Assembly: GCF_019649055.1 (NCBI RefSeq)
Contig: NW_026570281.1
Location: 62,001-126,000 of the forward strand
Source: Paramacrobiotus metropolitanus
Lineage: Eukaryota; Tardigrada; Eutardigrada; Parachela; Macrobiotidae
Direction of reading: 5' to 3'
Length of the DNA stretch: 64,000 bases
Below, in pieces: positions 21,769 through 36,500 of this stretch (position 1 is its first letter; every line of letters begins with the position of its first letter). A program made the translations under genes and the position numbers. The notes under the pieces are model-generated. The model was not told the DNA's origin. It saw nothing but the letters and a program-made list of their open reading frames with translations, and did not search any database.

Positions 21769-24529
21769 GGTGGTTGCGTGGGTGAAACTCCCCTGTCTGA
21801 ACAAGATCAATCGAACTAACGTCGTACTGCATTAATCACAGCATTGTTCCTCACAAATCGATATACCGGGTTGCCATCGGTTTTTGTTACTTACATTTAC
21901 CCACCTATTTTTTCTGTATTTGCTGAATACGTTTTCTGATAACGCGGTTTTAAAAGAGACCAGCTGGTACCGCAAATTATAAGCAGATAGCCTGCAGTTG
22001 ACTGGAATGTAATACCCAAAATTGTCAGGGATTTTTCAAACCACTGATGTCGACTTGACAATCGAATGTACAACGTATACCGTATAATCGCTTAACATGC
22101 TTACCATTTTGCAATAGAAAGTGTGTACGAAGAACACAGTAGATTGTAACAGCCGGAAGACCTTGAACTTGTTGAACAACTATTGCCGGTACATACTGCA
22201 GGAGATCAGTCATAACTTATAAACCAGTTTTGATTTGCCATTGTGATCGTATCCATTTTCCATATGCACATAAAGTTATCAGCCAGCCGTGCAAATCCAG
22301 AGGTTGGTTGGCTGATAGTTGCAAATGCATTTATTTGTGCCTGGAGCAAGCGTAACTTATACTTATCAACGTCTACATACAGTACTTGCGGTAGACAGGT
22401 GAAGACTTGAATAATTGTACTGGAATACAGTAGTTCTATCATTATGTATGACTGCATGTCGCTGCCGGTATGTATATAATCTGCGACTCTGTGCCGTCTG
22501 GTGCGCAGTAAAACTTTAAAAAACACGAAGTTAAAGTACAATCTAGATGCAACATTACTAATTAACGATAAATTACAGATTATTACCGTATGTCGATTTA
22601 TCGACGAGATGGTTCCTGGCTCCTATTAAATTTTTATAGTGCATAAGAAATTAATGGAATCACATACCCGATAATGGCTACTGCAGTAAATGTGCATGTG
22701 TATATTGTATGACCCACCTTGCATGGCTATGTAACATACCTACAGTAAGTGGGCAGTGGGCACATTCATCTTATAATATACATTGTTAAATATTAAAACA
22801 ATACGAGTAGTTTCTTCGTCATTTGATATAAATCGAAGTTAAAACTATGCCAAGGAGGATCTGGATACTGTACCTATCTACATAGTGCATATCCGTATAA
22901 ATATGTACCACATTATTACGTTAACAGGAAAAGTGAAAATTCTTACCTTTCCTATGCTTATAGGCCTATGAAATGTTAGAATTTTCACTTTCACGAGTGT
23001 GGAACAATCAAAGCAATTTAATTAATTGTAAGTTGCTTTGATTGTTGCACACTCGTACAGAAAACTGTAATAAACGGGTCGCTCGAAATAAGCGCGGGAA
23101 AGTTTCTTTCAAAAGCCCTTTCTGAAATCTTATTAATGGCCAGTATTAATGTGCCTTAAAGATAGCGGTTGTGCAACTTATGCTAAAACTCGTGGCTCGT
23201 GACCTAAAAATTAAAAAATGGACGCACTGGCCAGGGGTCATTATAACTAGAGTATATAGTATCGGTCAAGTTTACTGCAACCAGAAGGCAGTGACAAACA
23301 TAAACGCCAGTCTTCCATGTACGGCAATAACGGCCGCGTGAACTGTCACATTACATAATACGCAAATCGTAATCTTATTAAAGTGTTTTTGAATACTGCA
23401 ACACAGCAGCGTATTTTTAATTCATCTGCACCACTACAACTGCGATAGAATCAGTGTCTTGAAAAATAACAACTGGATCAAATTACGCATTTAGCCGTCC
23501 GTACACCGGTACAATACACGGCCGTACTTTACCCTCCGCTCGCACAGCCTCGCAGAACGGCACAGCTGTGCTTCCTAAGCGCACCCACCGCCCGGCTTAT
23601 CTGACCGCGACGATCTACACCACAGTGCCAAAATAAGCCAAAAGATTTGCTAGCGAAACAGCTAAACGTGCACTGTACAGATACGTACTCCATAGCCCAC
23701 GATTGATGAAAATCATGAAAGTGTAATGGTTGCCGCGCTGTTCATTGATGACGCTCGACGGGAAGTTATTCGCACTGTCCTACTCTCTGTGAACCGGTCG
23801 AGCAGTTTTCTCAGCCGTATAAACAGGCCGGCTGCTGCTGCTGGTTGTGCCAGAGTGTGTATTGCATTACCCAAGGCGGATGCAGCTCCTCCATTCGCGT
23901 CTGCATTCAAAAATTCCACTTCTGCCAGTGAGTGTAGTGTGTGTGCCTAGTTTTAGCACGCAACCGCCTCAATCGATAGCAGCGGCTGCGGTGTCCGTAT
24001 CTGTCTGCAAATGTTGCTTACTGCTGATGCGCCATCATCCGGCCATATTCTAAATTTTGACCACCACACGACTATGCGCGGATAATCATACCCAGGCGAT
24101 TTATTATTACAGCCACACTGCCCCGCTTCCATTGTATTTGCCGATCCCTTTGATATGACAGACCTTACCCAAATGGACTGGGCGTAATTTACTGGCCGGC
24201 GGTTTTCCATTGGTTACATTGGAGCGACATCCTAATTTTGATTGGCGATTCGGTAATCCTGTCTGCAGCGCTGACTCCGCCTTTTGCTCTTTCTCTGTGT
24301 CTCTTGCGCAGTCTGTCTGACAGCGGCTGGGGCTACGCACGCACTGGCCTGGCGAATGTTTTTCAAGCTAATGCACTCTCTCTTTCCATTCAGGCAGACA
24401 CAGACCACCATTCCACACTCACGCCACACTCCACGGTGATAGCAGGCGCATTTTTCTCGGGGATTTGTTGTACCGGATTGTTAATTTGTGGATAATCGTT
24501 AATCGTGTATTTCCCTGCATGGTGCGAGG
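21769..24529. other. Divergent intergenic region, dehydrogenase (-) and spectrin (+)
   Basis: It must contain both promoters and the spectrin 5' UTR. No gene is recognised in the short ORFs. Two adjacent hairpins (22930-23055) are listed separately. Confidence 0.5.
22930..23055. repeat. Two adjacent foldbacks
   Basis: Hairpin A: AAAGTGAAAATTCT (22930-22943) with AGAATTTTCACTTT (22978-22991), a perfect 14-bp stem. Hairpin B: 22994-23016 with 23033-23055, a 23-bp stem with one mismatch (CGAGTGTG/CACACTCG ends). Only two bases separate them, suggesting one compound element or a nested pair of small foldback insertions. Confidence 0.85.
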
Positions 24530-24533
24530 ATGA
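24519..24533 (+). promoter_or_regulatory. Tiny upstream ORF whose stop overlaps the spectrin start
   Basis: ATG GTG CGA GGA TGA: a four-codon ORF ending in TGA at 24531-24533, overlapping the spectrin ATG at 24530-24532 as ATGA. The uORF has T at -3 (weak context), the main ATG has A at -3 (good). This assumes the transcript includes these bases unspliced. Confidence 0.5.
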
Positions 24534-27500
24534 CCACGGATCTCGTCAATCCCAGCCACTGGGCTGGTGATGGCGTCACCCAGATAACCACCACACACAC
24601 CGTTGTAACCAGTAGTGTCAGTGGTGGCGCGGACGGTGAGGATTATGACGGGGGACTTAGCTCGGCCAAAGTCTTCGAACGGATCCGTATCAAGGCTTTA
24701 TCAGGTGAGGGAGACGTTGAATTGTTGTTGTTTATCCTTTCCCTGTGGTGGATGGGCGTTTTGCGCTACCAGCCAGCGGTAGACTACAGGTTGCGCGGTA
24801 ATTTGCGATTCGGTCTGTTGGACCAGTTGGCGCTGTTGGGCGATCGGTCCGCAGTGAATCGAAGGGATTAATCTTGTTTTCTTGACAAGTTTTCCAGCAT
24901 GTTTCACGCTGCATTTGTGAAATGCGTATTTTTAGCCGGATCTGGCCGGTCGTGTCAGTGGTGTTGACTCTGTTATGGCCAGTTGCCGTTTTTGCCAATT
25001 TCTCCTAACGTAAACAGTCAAGTGTGACCGAGATTTTGTCCAAATTCTCCCTTTTCGCTGTTGCATTGCAAATCTGCAAAATAGTCTTTTCCGTAATTAT
25101 CGAATTCCACACCGCAAAAATGCTATACAGTTCATTTATATTTTTATAGCGAGTATCCTGCAGGATCTACACTGATATTTTACCGCTGCAAACCGATACC
25201 ACACATCCTTCTATATTTTTAATTTTTACAGTCTTAGTTAGCAGCTTGGGATGAGAAGAAAAATCTGAGATGTTTGTTACAGTTTATTAATGTGTAAAGT
25301 GTGTGTGTTTATAATATGTAAAGATATGCTGTTCTCTTACAAATTATGACAAAATTTTTATTGGATATACATGTTTATTTACTACTCCACATGTGTTCAC
25401 CACACAATTGGCGTTTTTTGGGCGCTTCTTTGAATTTCGATTGCAGTTAGCAAAATCTAACTCTTATTTTATAGTTGATTTTATGAATATATTATGTGAA
25501 CGATTTCCGGCGGGTTTAGCATCGTGTCTGGTCGTGTTACGTAAGATAAGTACTGTACTGTAAATTTTCCCTATTTTCTCGCCTGGTTCGTTCAGTGCGT
25601 TCATATTGTGGTTGCGTAACCACAAAGTCTCGTTTGGTTTCATTTTGTGTTGCATGTTGTGCAGCGAACGCTGTGATAACTGCCAAGCCCGTTTCATGCT
25701 GAATATGCAAAAGTGGATGAATTTTTACAGTCTTGTTGCGCTTTTCCGCTTGATCAGCAACGAATAAGTTGCATATTTGGCCAGATTTCACCACTTATTC
25801 TACATTCAGTGCTTTTCAGAGAAATAGGTCTTGCGATACGACTTTCATTGCTTAATATTGAAAAATATTTGGCTGCATAAGTCTGGCGAAATTTTCTAAA
25901 GAAAATGTCTGTAAATGGAAATACAGACCTGAAAAACGCATTCACAAGTTGACTTGAGGTTGTCGATCATACGGTTATTATACTGTACTCGTACCAGAAA
26001 CATAATTAATAACTGTGACTGGAATCGATATTTTTGAGTAACATTTTGCAGTACTTTCTTTTCACAATTTTGTTCTTTTGATGGATTCTTGTTACAGATT
26101 CTTGCAGTTACAAAATTGATCACGCAAATAATAGTGGGTTGCAAGTGGATAATAGTGCGAAACTGCGAATGTCTGTTTTGTCGGAGCACCTCCACTCTTG
26201 TCTCGAAGTTCGAACCTAGCAGAGTCAGACGTATGTGAAGTTGTAAAGTGTAAACGCCCAATAATCATGAGAAATGTCTTCAACGAAATCTGCTGAGATG
26301 TGGCGTCGCATTGTTTATTTTTTTGACTTCCGGTCCGATGTTGATTGACGTAGACGACATATGATTGTTTTCTTAGACAGAATATCTGTGTTGGCTTTAT
26401 GCATTAGATTATGCAGTAATTGCAGTTGATCATAACGATTATTTTTTATTCATTTTGTGCTAGTTATTTCAGAGCAAAAAATGTGTTTCTGGTCAGATAG
26501 GTGCTGGCTGATTTGGGTAGGTTTTGTATCGTATTAATTTTTCTTTTGAATTTTTCGTGAAATTATAATGCTGAAACTTAGACAGTATTTTAGTATGTTG
26601 TCTAAATTGCCTGCATGTCTGTATTTTCTTTCGTCGACAACCTAGTCAGCTTGCGCAATTGAGTAGTACTTACTTACTGCTGGAAAATGAGAACAAACAC
26701 AGCTCGAGAGAAAAATCCCGGCATAAAACGCATTAAATCGGATTGATACATGTACAGTATGTATTGCATACGATCGTAAAAAGCAACGAAATAACCGGTT
26801 AGCAAATATTTAAACCACTTTTCCCACGAGTTGCTGTCTTGTGCAGGGTCTGATAGTGTACGAGAAATACAGTACGTACTTATAATTTCAGTGAAATTAT
26901 TTCACGCGATTAGCGTATTTCCAGGATCACAGTATATATTTTTTGAATTTTTCGTCTCGTACGCTTGACGCAATAGGTTAAGCTACAGTACAAAGAGACA
27001 GTACTGATTTAATAGTTTTTGCAGCAATTTTTTTAAAATTTTGTTTTTGCATTATTGTAAGCGAAAGATTAGAAATAAAACGTCTTTGTGAATATTGCGG
27101 AATTTTCAAGCGAACTCCGAATTTCTTACGCGAAAGTTTTTCGTTTGATTATGCTAGGAGTAGGAGCTAAATTAAGTATTATTTTTTAAAAAGAGATATT
27201 GGTTGCGACTTGCGAGAATATTAATGGGTGTGGCATCAAGTTGTAGAATTGTGGAAAATTGAAAATGTCAGGAAGTGACTTCGGATTTTAATTAATGCGA
27301 AAAGCTCCATTCAGCCCGTTTTCAGGTTAATTTGATTGTTTTTCACGGGGAACAAATCAGTACAAGGCACAGCGATAAATTACCAATTTTGCCGTTGTCG
27401 CACAGTACCTGTTCCTTGTTGTGGTCGGGAGTGTACAGAGGAAGATTAAAGAAAATCATCGGCAGATGGCTTCCGATGTGGTGGTATTATCGTGAATTAT

Positions 27501-30500
27501 TCCTGTCCAGTGAACAGTAAATCCCGGTTCACTGTACACCGCAGAAGGGCGAGCTAAGGAGAGCGCAGTCTGGGCGCTGCTGTTGGGAAGTGTATATGAT
27601 GTATCCTTGACGTCACCGGAAGCTGCCCTGGCCCGTACACATCCCGGGGAGTGTGTGCGGCTGTATGTGTTTTGTGCAGGAAAACGACTGTCTGGCAGCG
27701 TCCACAACGCCAACGTGCTCGCAAGCGGGGCTGGGCCATTGATTTTTTCGATCTCCCACTGTCGGGATGTCCGCATGTGTGGATCTTGGAAATGAGCGCC
27801 CTTTAACTGCAATCCACGGTTGCTGGTGAAATAGAACCATTGATGTTGACATTCAGTGAAAACCGGGACAATTGCAATAGTGTGTAATATCATGATCAGT
27901 ACGATCGCCTGACTGCGGTTTAATAATAAGTATTTTTTTGCGATAAATATTTCGAAAAAATTTTTATGAAAAACAGATCTGGCTTAAAAGGTCTGGGTTT
28001 TCCTGGCTTAAAATGTTTATTAAACCTCGGGAAAGAAAATCGCTGAATGTCTTATAGGACTTGGTCAAATTTGTTACTGCATAGACCAATTTGATGTTTT
28101 CAAATTTTCAAAATTTTCTTTTTATGTACTTTAACAGTCATCGTTTGGCGAAAGTACTGTCTACTGCGCTCGGATAAAATCGGCGGTTAACCACCGGAAG
28201 TATGGTTTACTTTAGAAGCCGTTGAAACACGTCGTCGATGTCTGATGCGAAGGAGATCTAGACCTATGCACCGTGGAGTTTAAATTTGTGGTTTTTAATG
28301 TGGACTTTGTTTATGTTGCATTGATTGGTCATCAGATTGAATCGCAGTCTTTTGCTGTTGGCTTTCGTAAAAATACTGCTTTTCATTCATCTGAATGTTT
28401 ATTTCTGTGTTTCTGCCTTTACGCCCGAGTTACCGCTTAAGTTTCAGTTCAGTTTCATTTCAGTTTCATTTCATTTACCGCTTATATTTTTGGGGGGTGT
28501 TTATTCGAAGGTCATGATCCGATTTTTTATATTAAATTATTTTACGGGGAAAATTAAAATAGTCGCGAAATTTCAGAATAGTTCAACATTTTTGTTCTGA
28601 AAATTTTTAAATGCGGTAATTCATAATTTGGAACGGAATCTTTCTGAACCGTTATTAATGCTCATTTGTTTTAGTAACGACTAACGATAGAATATATAAA
28701 TTATTCAACCCAAAACTTTGACGGGTATTTTACTGGTTGTAAATTGTGTATCGGAGGGCGGCCATGTGTACGGTGAATGCGGAGATGATCGTTAAGGAAT
28801 GCAATCTGAACTTGAATTGGCAGCTGGTTGCATTTGTTTGGGCTGCTGTTATTTGGCCCGCACCCGACTCGTTGCTGGCTGTTGTGCACAAATCCTTGAC
28901 TCGCTCTCGTGTGGCATGTTGAAGAGCCTGAACTGGATCGGCACACATGCTGCAGTGGCTTTGTATGCACATTTTTGCGTTTTTTTTCTCGTCGTCGTTG
29001 TCGTGCGTGTTGAAACGCGGGGGCGGCTGCACACTCTACTGATAAATGTGGCCTACTTGATGGGCGCAAAAATAAAACTGCCGCATTTTCTCAGTAGATG
29101 AGATGGTTACAGTTGAGCGGCTGGTGTATGGGCTCAACACTACAAGGACTCAATTTGCGGCACAAGTTACTTACAACTAGGTTGGAGCACTGCATTTGTC
29201 AAAAGTCGCCTGATTAACTGCTGCTAATCGTCTACAAAAGCATTTCGTCACGTTTTTACCAAACTGATCGGGCTTTCTCTGAAAGTGAACGTGGGGAGGA
29301 AAATGTAGAAGAAAGCGATAAAGGAGTTGTCGACGCTGTGGAGTGTGGACATAGAATTGGGTCATTTTCTTGATTTCATCGCTTTTAATTATGTTTTGAA
29401 ATTTAGTGGATATCTCTCTGTTGTACGTTGTTTAAAGCTGAAATTATTGTAATTGCATCCTCTAAAATTTTCTAATTATTACTGGTATTGTTATTATTAT
29501 TATTATTTTTAGATTTCAGTAAACTGGCCAGTGGCCACAGGACAGTCATGACTCATGAGGTACCCAAATCAGGCAGTTGTTCTACTTCTCATCAGGCAAA
29601 TTAATTTCCCAAATTTTTATTCATCGCGACACTCTAAATTTTCAGTGAACATATCACCAAAAAAATCGTCAGTTGTTTTAATGCAGATTAATCCTTGCGC
29701 CGCTTTGCTTTTATTTTCCTTGCACCGCTTTTATCCTTGCACCGCTTGCGTAATCTGTCTGCCTTTGTTGGAAAAAAAACGTTGGTAGCGCTTTCATTAA
29801 GAGGCCGAGCAGTCAATCTGGATTTTTTTTGGCTGACCTTCCTCAATCGCTTGCTCGGGCTTCCTTACTTTCGTGCATGTCGAATATGCCGCGATGTCGG
29901 CGGAAAATAGGATTACGGCGACAGTAGTAATGCGTGGAATGGCAGCTTGAGAAATGGGGTGGGTTTAATGAGATATGAGATTGTTTCCCGAGTGGGGCCA
30001 CGGAGAGTAATGGAAAGCTAATTGTAAACATGCGTCCGATGGTAGATAATGGTTTGGCAACAAACGCCTGCAGACGTTCGTTATGGCAGTCTGCTGCAGT
30101 AGCCTATTTCAGATTGCACGGTTTGTGCTCCATTCGGCTCCGGTTCCATATGGAACCTTCAGTTGCGGGTTGTTTTACGTCCGTTCACGACGTTAGCAGC
30201 TGTAACCTAGCGTCGTGCGGTGACGCGTAAAAACTATCTGCCTTACGCGGATGCATGCAACGGCTCAGACACATAAGTGAATGGCAGGCCAGCGTATCCT
30301 ACCCGTGGATCTTTTTTGAGCACTCAGACCGCCGACCGTTAGCAGGGTGGTCACGTCCTCGCGCGCACTCGACTCGATTAATTTTTTCGTTGCTGTACGT
30401 GACCAAAGTGTAACCGCACAAAGATCTGAAGCAGTTTTCATCCTGCCAACGTACAGCTTATCTGACGCCGTGCGATTCTATGTACGGAGCCTCTACCGTA

Positions 30501-33500
30501 TGCAATCTGAAATAGGCTAGTGTTGTGCGTAGTGCGTACAACCTCGTATTTTACATGCAAAGGAAACTGATTCCTCTTGTCGGCGCTGATCAGCCGGTAA
30601 AACTTTATTGACCGGTTGCTAGATGGCGCTGCACGTCGTAAGGATACACTCACGCAACCGCCGGCTGCGGAAGAAGATTTCCGCAGATCTGTTGCTGGGT
30701 TCCTTTGTTCAACAAAGTTTGTTGGCATACATCCTGGTCGCCGTCACAGTACGTACTACCTAGTTACGTACCGTGATTTACGTTTACAAAAATGCCTTTT
30801 GACAATTTTTCATGGTTAAATTTTTATTAATAATTTTCATGGTTAAATTTTATTAGTCATGACTGGTGAGGGTATACGAAGTTTGTACTCGGAGTACAAG
30901 CAAGTATTTGGACAATTTGGAATGGAGCTTATACTGTTTCGACGGGAGTATAGCGTCAGTCGGCACTGTAGGAATGGTGTCAATCGTTCGCTGATAAATA
31001 GCTGTATGGGTGTGGTCCACCGGTTGTCTTATTTTTTTTTCAACGTCTATATATTTTCTTCTGCCAGCATCCTGGGTTGCTTGCCGATATGTACTGGTAC
31101 TGCGGACAGTAGTACTTTAACTGTAGTCTCTAGCCGCTACACTGCTGCAGTCTACCGCCAGTATTCCTTTACGTCAGTGACAGAATTAACGTTACGGTGA
31201 ATAGCAGAATTAACGGGAAGCAGAAAACAGGTTTAGAAAATTTCACAAAAATGATTTGTTTATTAACTTACACCCTTACCCGAATTTGAATTTAACGAGT
31301 TTGTTTGGTTATTAATTTTGAACTTAAGAAAAAGCAACAGTACGTATCTGACAATTTCCTGCATCAATGTAACTCATGTTAGTGATATTAAATACAGACA
31401 TGAACAATCTAATTTATGTAGGTGAAAATGGGCGCGTTTATGTTAATTAAAATTCAGCGTTTTAATAGGCATAGCTGTTAGCTTGCTGTTAGTAAGTGGC
31501 TCACCTTTGACGAAAAGGAGACTGGGATGACTGGAAGGCGCGTGTCCAGTTGGGTACACGGCAGGAGGCGCATGCGGGTAATTTTAGGCTACAACAATTG
31601 CGAAATAATACTCCATCGGAGTTTGGCTCGTTAATCATAACGCACACTGCGCCAGACGATATGAAAGCCGCATTAAAATTTAGGCAGTGCCAGCAAGCAA
31701 CTCACGCAAAATTGCTGGTTGCGCTATCAATGTTTTAACGTTTTCGCATCCATAGCGATTTCATATACGGCACACAAACACACACACACCAACAGCCAGT
31801 GCGGCGAGAGAGCGAGCGGCCCTATCAGTAATGATTAAAAAGACGGGGAAAGAGAAGAGAAACGCTTAATCAAACGCAATGGGACAAAAGTCCATCGATT
31901 ACTTTCTATACACTAACAACACACACACATCATACATACTTTCTCTTGATGTTGCGTGATCGTCTGATGTGTGTATATGTGTGCGGCAGTGTTTTCGGGA
32001 CGTCGTCAGGCGAATAGCTCAGTAAATTGTAGTATGCTGTTGTTCGGCATCCACAGGACAAGGAACAAGGCGGTCCCGTGTTGGTGCCTGCAGGGCGTCG
32101 AGTGGAGAATAGGAAAAAGGCTCTCCTGACAATGCCCCGCGCGGCCACTATATTTTGATTGATTTTTTTGGACTTTTTTTGTGGGGAATTTTTCTAATTT
32201 TTTATACCGAAATGGCCGATATACTACAGCAGGGCCATGATTATACGCGGATTCAGGAGGCAGTCATGGAGAGAATTGTTTCCAAACATCGAGGTTGGGC
32301 GTCGGTTTTGTGTGTAAATCGTGTGCTGGTGACCCTTACATTTTTCTAAATTCTTTGGGACTTCTAGATATTTCGTGTATGAATGCGAAAATTTTTTTGG
32401 GAATTGTCACTAAAATGTCGGCTATATTAAGTCTTGCCGGTGCAGTAGAATGGCATGCTGCACCTGAATGTGGATGATAGATATGCTGCCACTCTGCGGG
32501 CAGCATAGCTAATTTCGGTAGCGTGCGCTGTGTTAATTTAAATTATTCGAATCAATTTTTTATGTTTTTTTAATATTGTATTGATTAAGTAAACGATGAT
32601 GTTAGTCTGAGCTTGGAGACTGGATATGGTGGCAAGTTTTGAGTTTTGCCGTTTTTTGGCGTTGCTTCTGCCTTGTATTGTAGTGTTGCAAAGACGGTTG
32701 GCACAGAAAAATAGACCGGATTTTGTGTGTTGATTGTGCTCATACGGATATTTGTGTGATTGTTGAGGGGGAAGAAAACAAACAAAAAGCGATGGGATTA
32801 ACGGCGTTAGTTGGATTGTTATATGAACTGTATGGTGTATGTTGTTGACAGACGAACGGGAGAACGTGCAGAAGAAGACCTTCACCAAATGGGTCAACTC
32901 CCATCTGATCCGCGTGGGATGCCGCATCCACGACCTATACACGGATCTACGCGACGGGAAAATGATTCTCAAACTTCTGGAAGTGCTCTCTGGAGAGCGA
33001 TTGGTACGTGCTTCAGCCAGATGAATTTATGCGCGTTTTCGGGTTAATTTTTATACCCTGGAGCTATTAATGGGGCAGTATTATTGTGTTTATTTTTTGC
33101 CCGAGCACAAAATAAGGCATGTTAAAAATAAGCTACTACATATCAGGATTTTTAGGCTACGAAGCAAAATGAGTGCTCTAGTCTCTGAGTTTTGGACCCG
33201 AAAATTGCAAATTATTTTAAGTGAAATTTCCATATTAACTTTAAAATTTTTGTTCAGTGTTATTTTAATTGTTTATCATTAAGTGTTAAGGAAATATTTT
33301 TCTTAGTTTTTTTCCTGGTAATTTTTTAATGCTGCCAAAGTGATTGCCGATTGTCTTTGATGTTGATTTTGATGGAGGCTGTGCGTAACTGCAGAGTGCA
33401 GCGCGGGTGATTGATGGGCCGAGGGAGGCCCAGTGCGGCGGAGAAAACGATCGGTTCTGTTGAAACAGCTATGAATTTCTTATCAGCGCAAAGGGGAACT

Positions 33501-36500
33501 TTAACCCATTTGCACACAGGGCCACAAGCCTATCGGCGGGCCAGGAGATGAAGAATTATTGACCGTAAAATAGGATATGTCCGGTGATTAATGCACACGC
33601 AGGCCTTATCTAAGCATTTTATCACACTCAATTACCCTGCCATTTTTATACAGAATCAGGACAGGACACCTTTTTCCTGGAAAATTATTTAAAAGATAAT
33701 AAGTTGAAATTGATTTAATAGTAGTCGAAGCGTTGCAGCTAAGTTAAGTTAAAGCTCGTAAATTTTCTAAAAATCTGTATCAGAGATGAAAACATGAACT
33801 TGTGATATATTGTTTAGGTATGTATTTGTATTGAATAACTGTATTACGATTTTATTTCTTTTTAAGGTATGAGTTGTAACAGGAAAATAAAACAAAACGC
33901 ATGATGATGGTTTTCGTAAGAAGGAAATTGAAAAAGTATTCGGATTTATTTCTGTTTTTGCAATGTATCGTTTATTTTGAAAATTACTGAGTGTTTTCAA
34001 GAAAATAAATTTTAATCGCTTTTATTGATCGGAATTGTGTACGAATACGAGTTACAAAGGTGAGCAAATGCTTGTTCGTACTGCATGTATTTTCCCCCTG
34101 GAAAAATAGGGAATTCTCAAGTCACATCGTTTAGAAATTTGCATTCTTGAAATGATGATAAGAACGTGTTGGCAAGTGTTGAGTTTGTGGCAAGAACGTG
34201 CTGTTGGGTAAGTGGATTGTCTTGGAATGGTTTGGTAGCGGTTTGCGTTGCCTTCCTGTGTTGGCCTAATTTCCGCTCAAGTGCGCATCCCTCAGGCCTC
34301 TTCGGACTGCACCGATGGCTGGCTGGATGGTGGATACACTGTTTAAGTCAACAGGAACTGACGTAATTCGAGAAGTCGCACTGTCTACTCTACTCTCCAG
34401 ACAAACCGCAAACACCGCAGCTCCAGTATCATTTAAACATAGAAAAATCACAATTAAATTTTGATTTAATCAACAGTAACGTTAATATGTAATTCGATTA
34501 GTGGAACGCTGGAATTAAATCCAAATCTGGATTCATCGCTTATTGGTTTTGCACTGTCATTGTGCGCATCAGAATATCTGGATATTAGGAAGAACAAAAA
34601 GCGAATCATACTGGACGATCATAATCGAAAGTTTTTTTACAGCCGCGTCCGACACGTGGGAAAATGCGCATCCACTGTCTGGAGAACGTGGACAAGGCGC
34701 TGCAGTTCCTCCGCGAGAAGCACGTGCATTTAGAGAACCTCGGCTCACACGACATTGTCGACGGGAATCCCCGTCTAACGCTCGGACTCATCTGGACCAT
34801 CATCCTCCGCTTCCAGGTATGTGCACTGAATAAACTGAATCATTTCTGCCAAGAGAAGTGAACGCATAATGTACCGTAATACCTACCATGTAGTTCAATT
34901 TTTTTTTAAAGAGGGCTTTTGATTAAGCAATGTCAAAGTGATGGAAATATTTTACGTAGGGATGATTCTGGTTTTCTGTTATCGTTTTGTTTGTGTGAGT
35001 AGATCCAGGACATCATTATCGAAGAGGTGGAGAGCAAGGAGACTAAGTCGGCCAAGGATGCGCTGCTATTGTGGTGCCAGATGAAGACCGCCGGCTACGC
35101 CAACGTCAACGTGCGCAACTTCACGACCAGCTGGCGCGACGGTCTGGCCTTCAATGCCCTAATCCACCGCCACCGCGAGGACCTTATCCAATACGACAAA
35201 CTGAACAAGAACCAGGCTATCTACAACCTTAATAACGCCTTTAACGTCGCCGAGCAGAAACTCGGTCTGGCTAAGCTCATCGATGCCGAAGGTATGCCGG
35301 CTTTGACCATAACTCAATATTTCTGCCAGTTGTACTGTACATTGCTTAACAGGTAGTGATATTATTAAATTTCTTTATTTTTGGCAAGGCTGCTCGACGT
35401 TGTAATAATAAACTTCCATTGACCGTTTATATTAGTGTTCAACTACGCGTAGCATTAAGATCTTACTTTTCATGATGTTTAGCGGACAGCTTATATTTTC
35501 TTTCGTTATGATTTCGTTTCATAAAGTTTAGCACAAAATGAAAAGCATGATGACTACCGTAGGATAAGACAAAGGGGTAGCGAGAGTGAGAACGTTAAAA
35601 CATGTTTTCTTTGGCCAGGAGGTGAAATGATTAGGCTGGGATTAGATGTAGAGGAAATTAGTCACAGTTTTTTCGGTACATTCAAAACATGCGGCTTCTT
35701 TCTGCAACTCTTGCCGTATTTTTGAGTCATTTGCTTGGTCATATTACTTCATATTTTTACGCTCATCAGCGCTTGCGAAATCTTGTTACCATATTTTCGC
35801 TTTCTAGTTCCCGAGTGCCAATATGAGTGAGAGTAAGAGAATTATTTTGTTTTACTAAATTTTCATGTAATATTTCGTTTATTGGAACAGTAGCTTGCTT
35901 TTTGTAATAAAATATCCGTAAAATTTGAACTTCGTTTGAATTTTTAGATTGTTTTTGTTTCAGATGTGGGAAATATTAATTGCAGTGAACGAATAATAGT
36001 TAACGATTTAACACGATGGAAAAACTAGAAAGCCTCTGTCTAGTGTTTCTTTAGATGCTTAGTACGTGCTGCTACGATATGTTATGGCTGACAAATTAAT
36101 TTTGCGAATATTGGCATAAATCATTGCATTGTACTTGTCGGTTGCAGACGTGGCTGTGGAGTATCCGGACGAGAAGTCGATTATCACCTATGTTGTCACA
36201 TACTATCACTATTTCAGCAAAATGCGCGCCGATACGGTACATGGGCGCCGCATTGGCAAGGTGGGTGCTGGCCTTATCGGTCCCGGCAGTTTTTGTTTGT
36301 CCGTAAACAGTTGCCGGTATTTATTTTGTACCGTTGCATTTTACACCTGCCTACGAACAGCGTTAAGATACACTCTTTATGACCCATCGTCGTGGATTGC
36401 GCTGACGAGAGGATGTTCTGAGTAATAACGGAAATGTCGTTTATACTGTAGCGCCGTCGTAGTTTGCTGAGTGCTGGTAGCTGACTCAGTGAATGGTTTC

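Noticed and set aside
26190-26220. GGTTCGAA-like B-box on the minus strand suggesting a tRNA
   Set aside because: No matching A-box, acceptor stem or cloverleaf could be built around it.
30807-30853. Doubled TCATGGTTAAATTTT in spectrin intron 1
   Set aside because: A simple short AT-rich duplication with no further structure.
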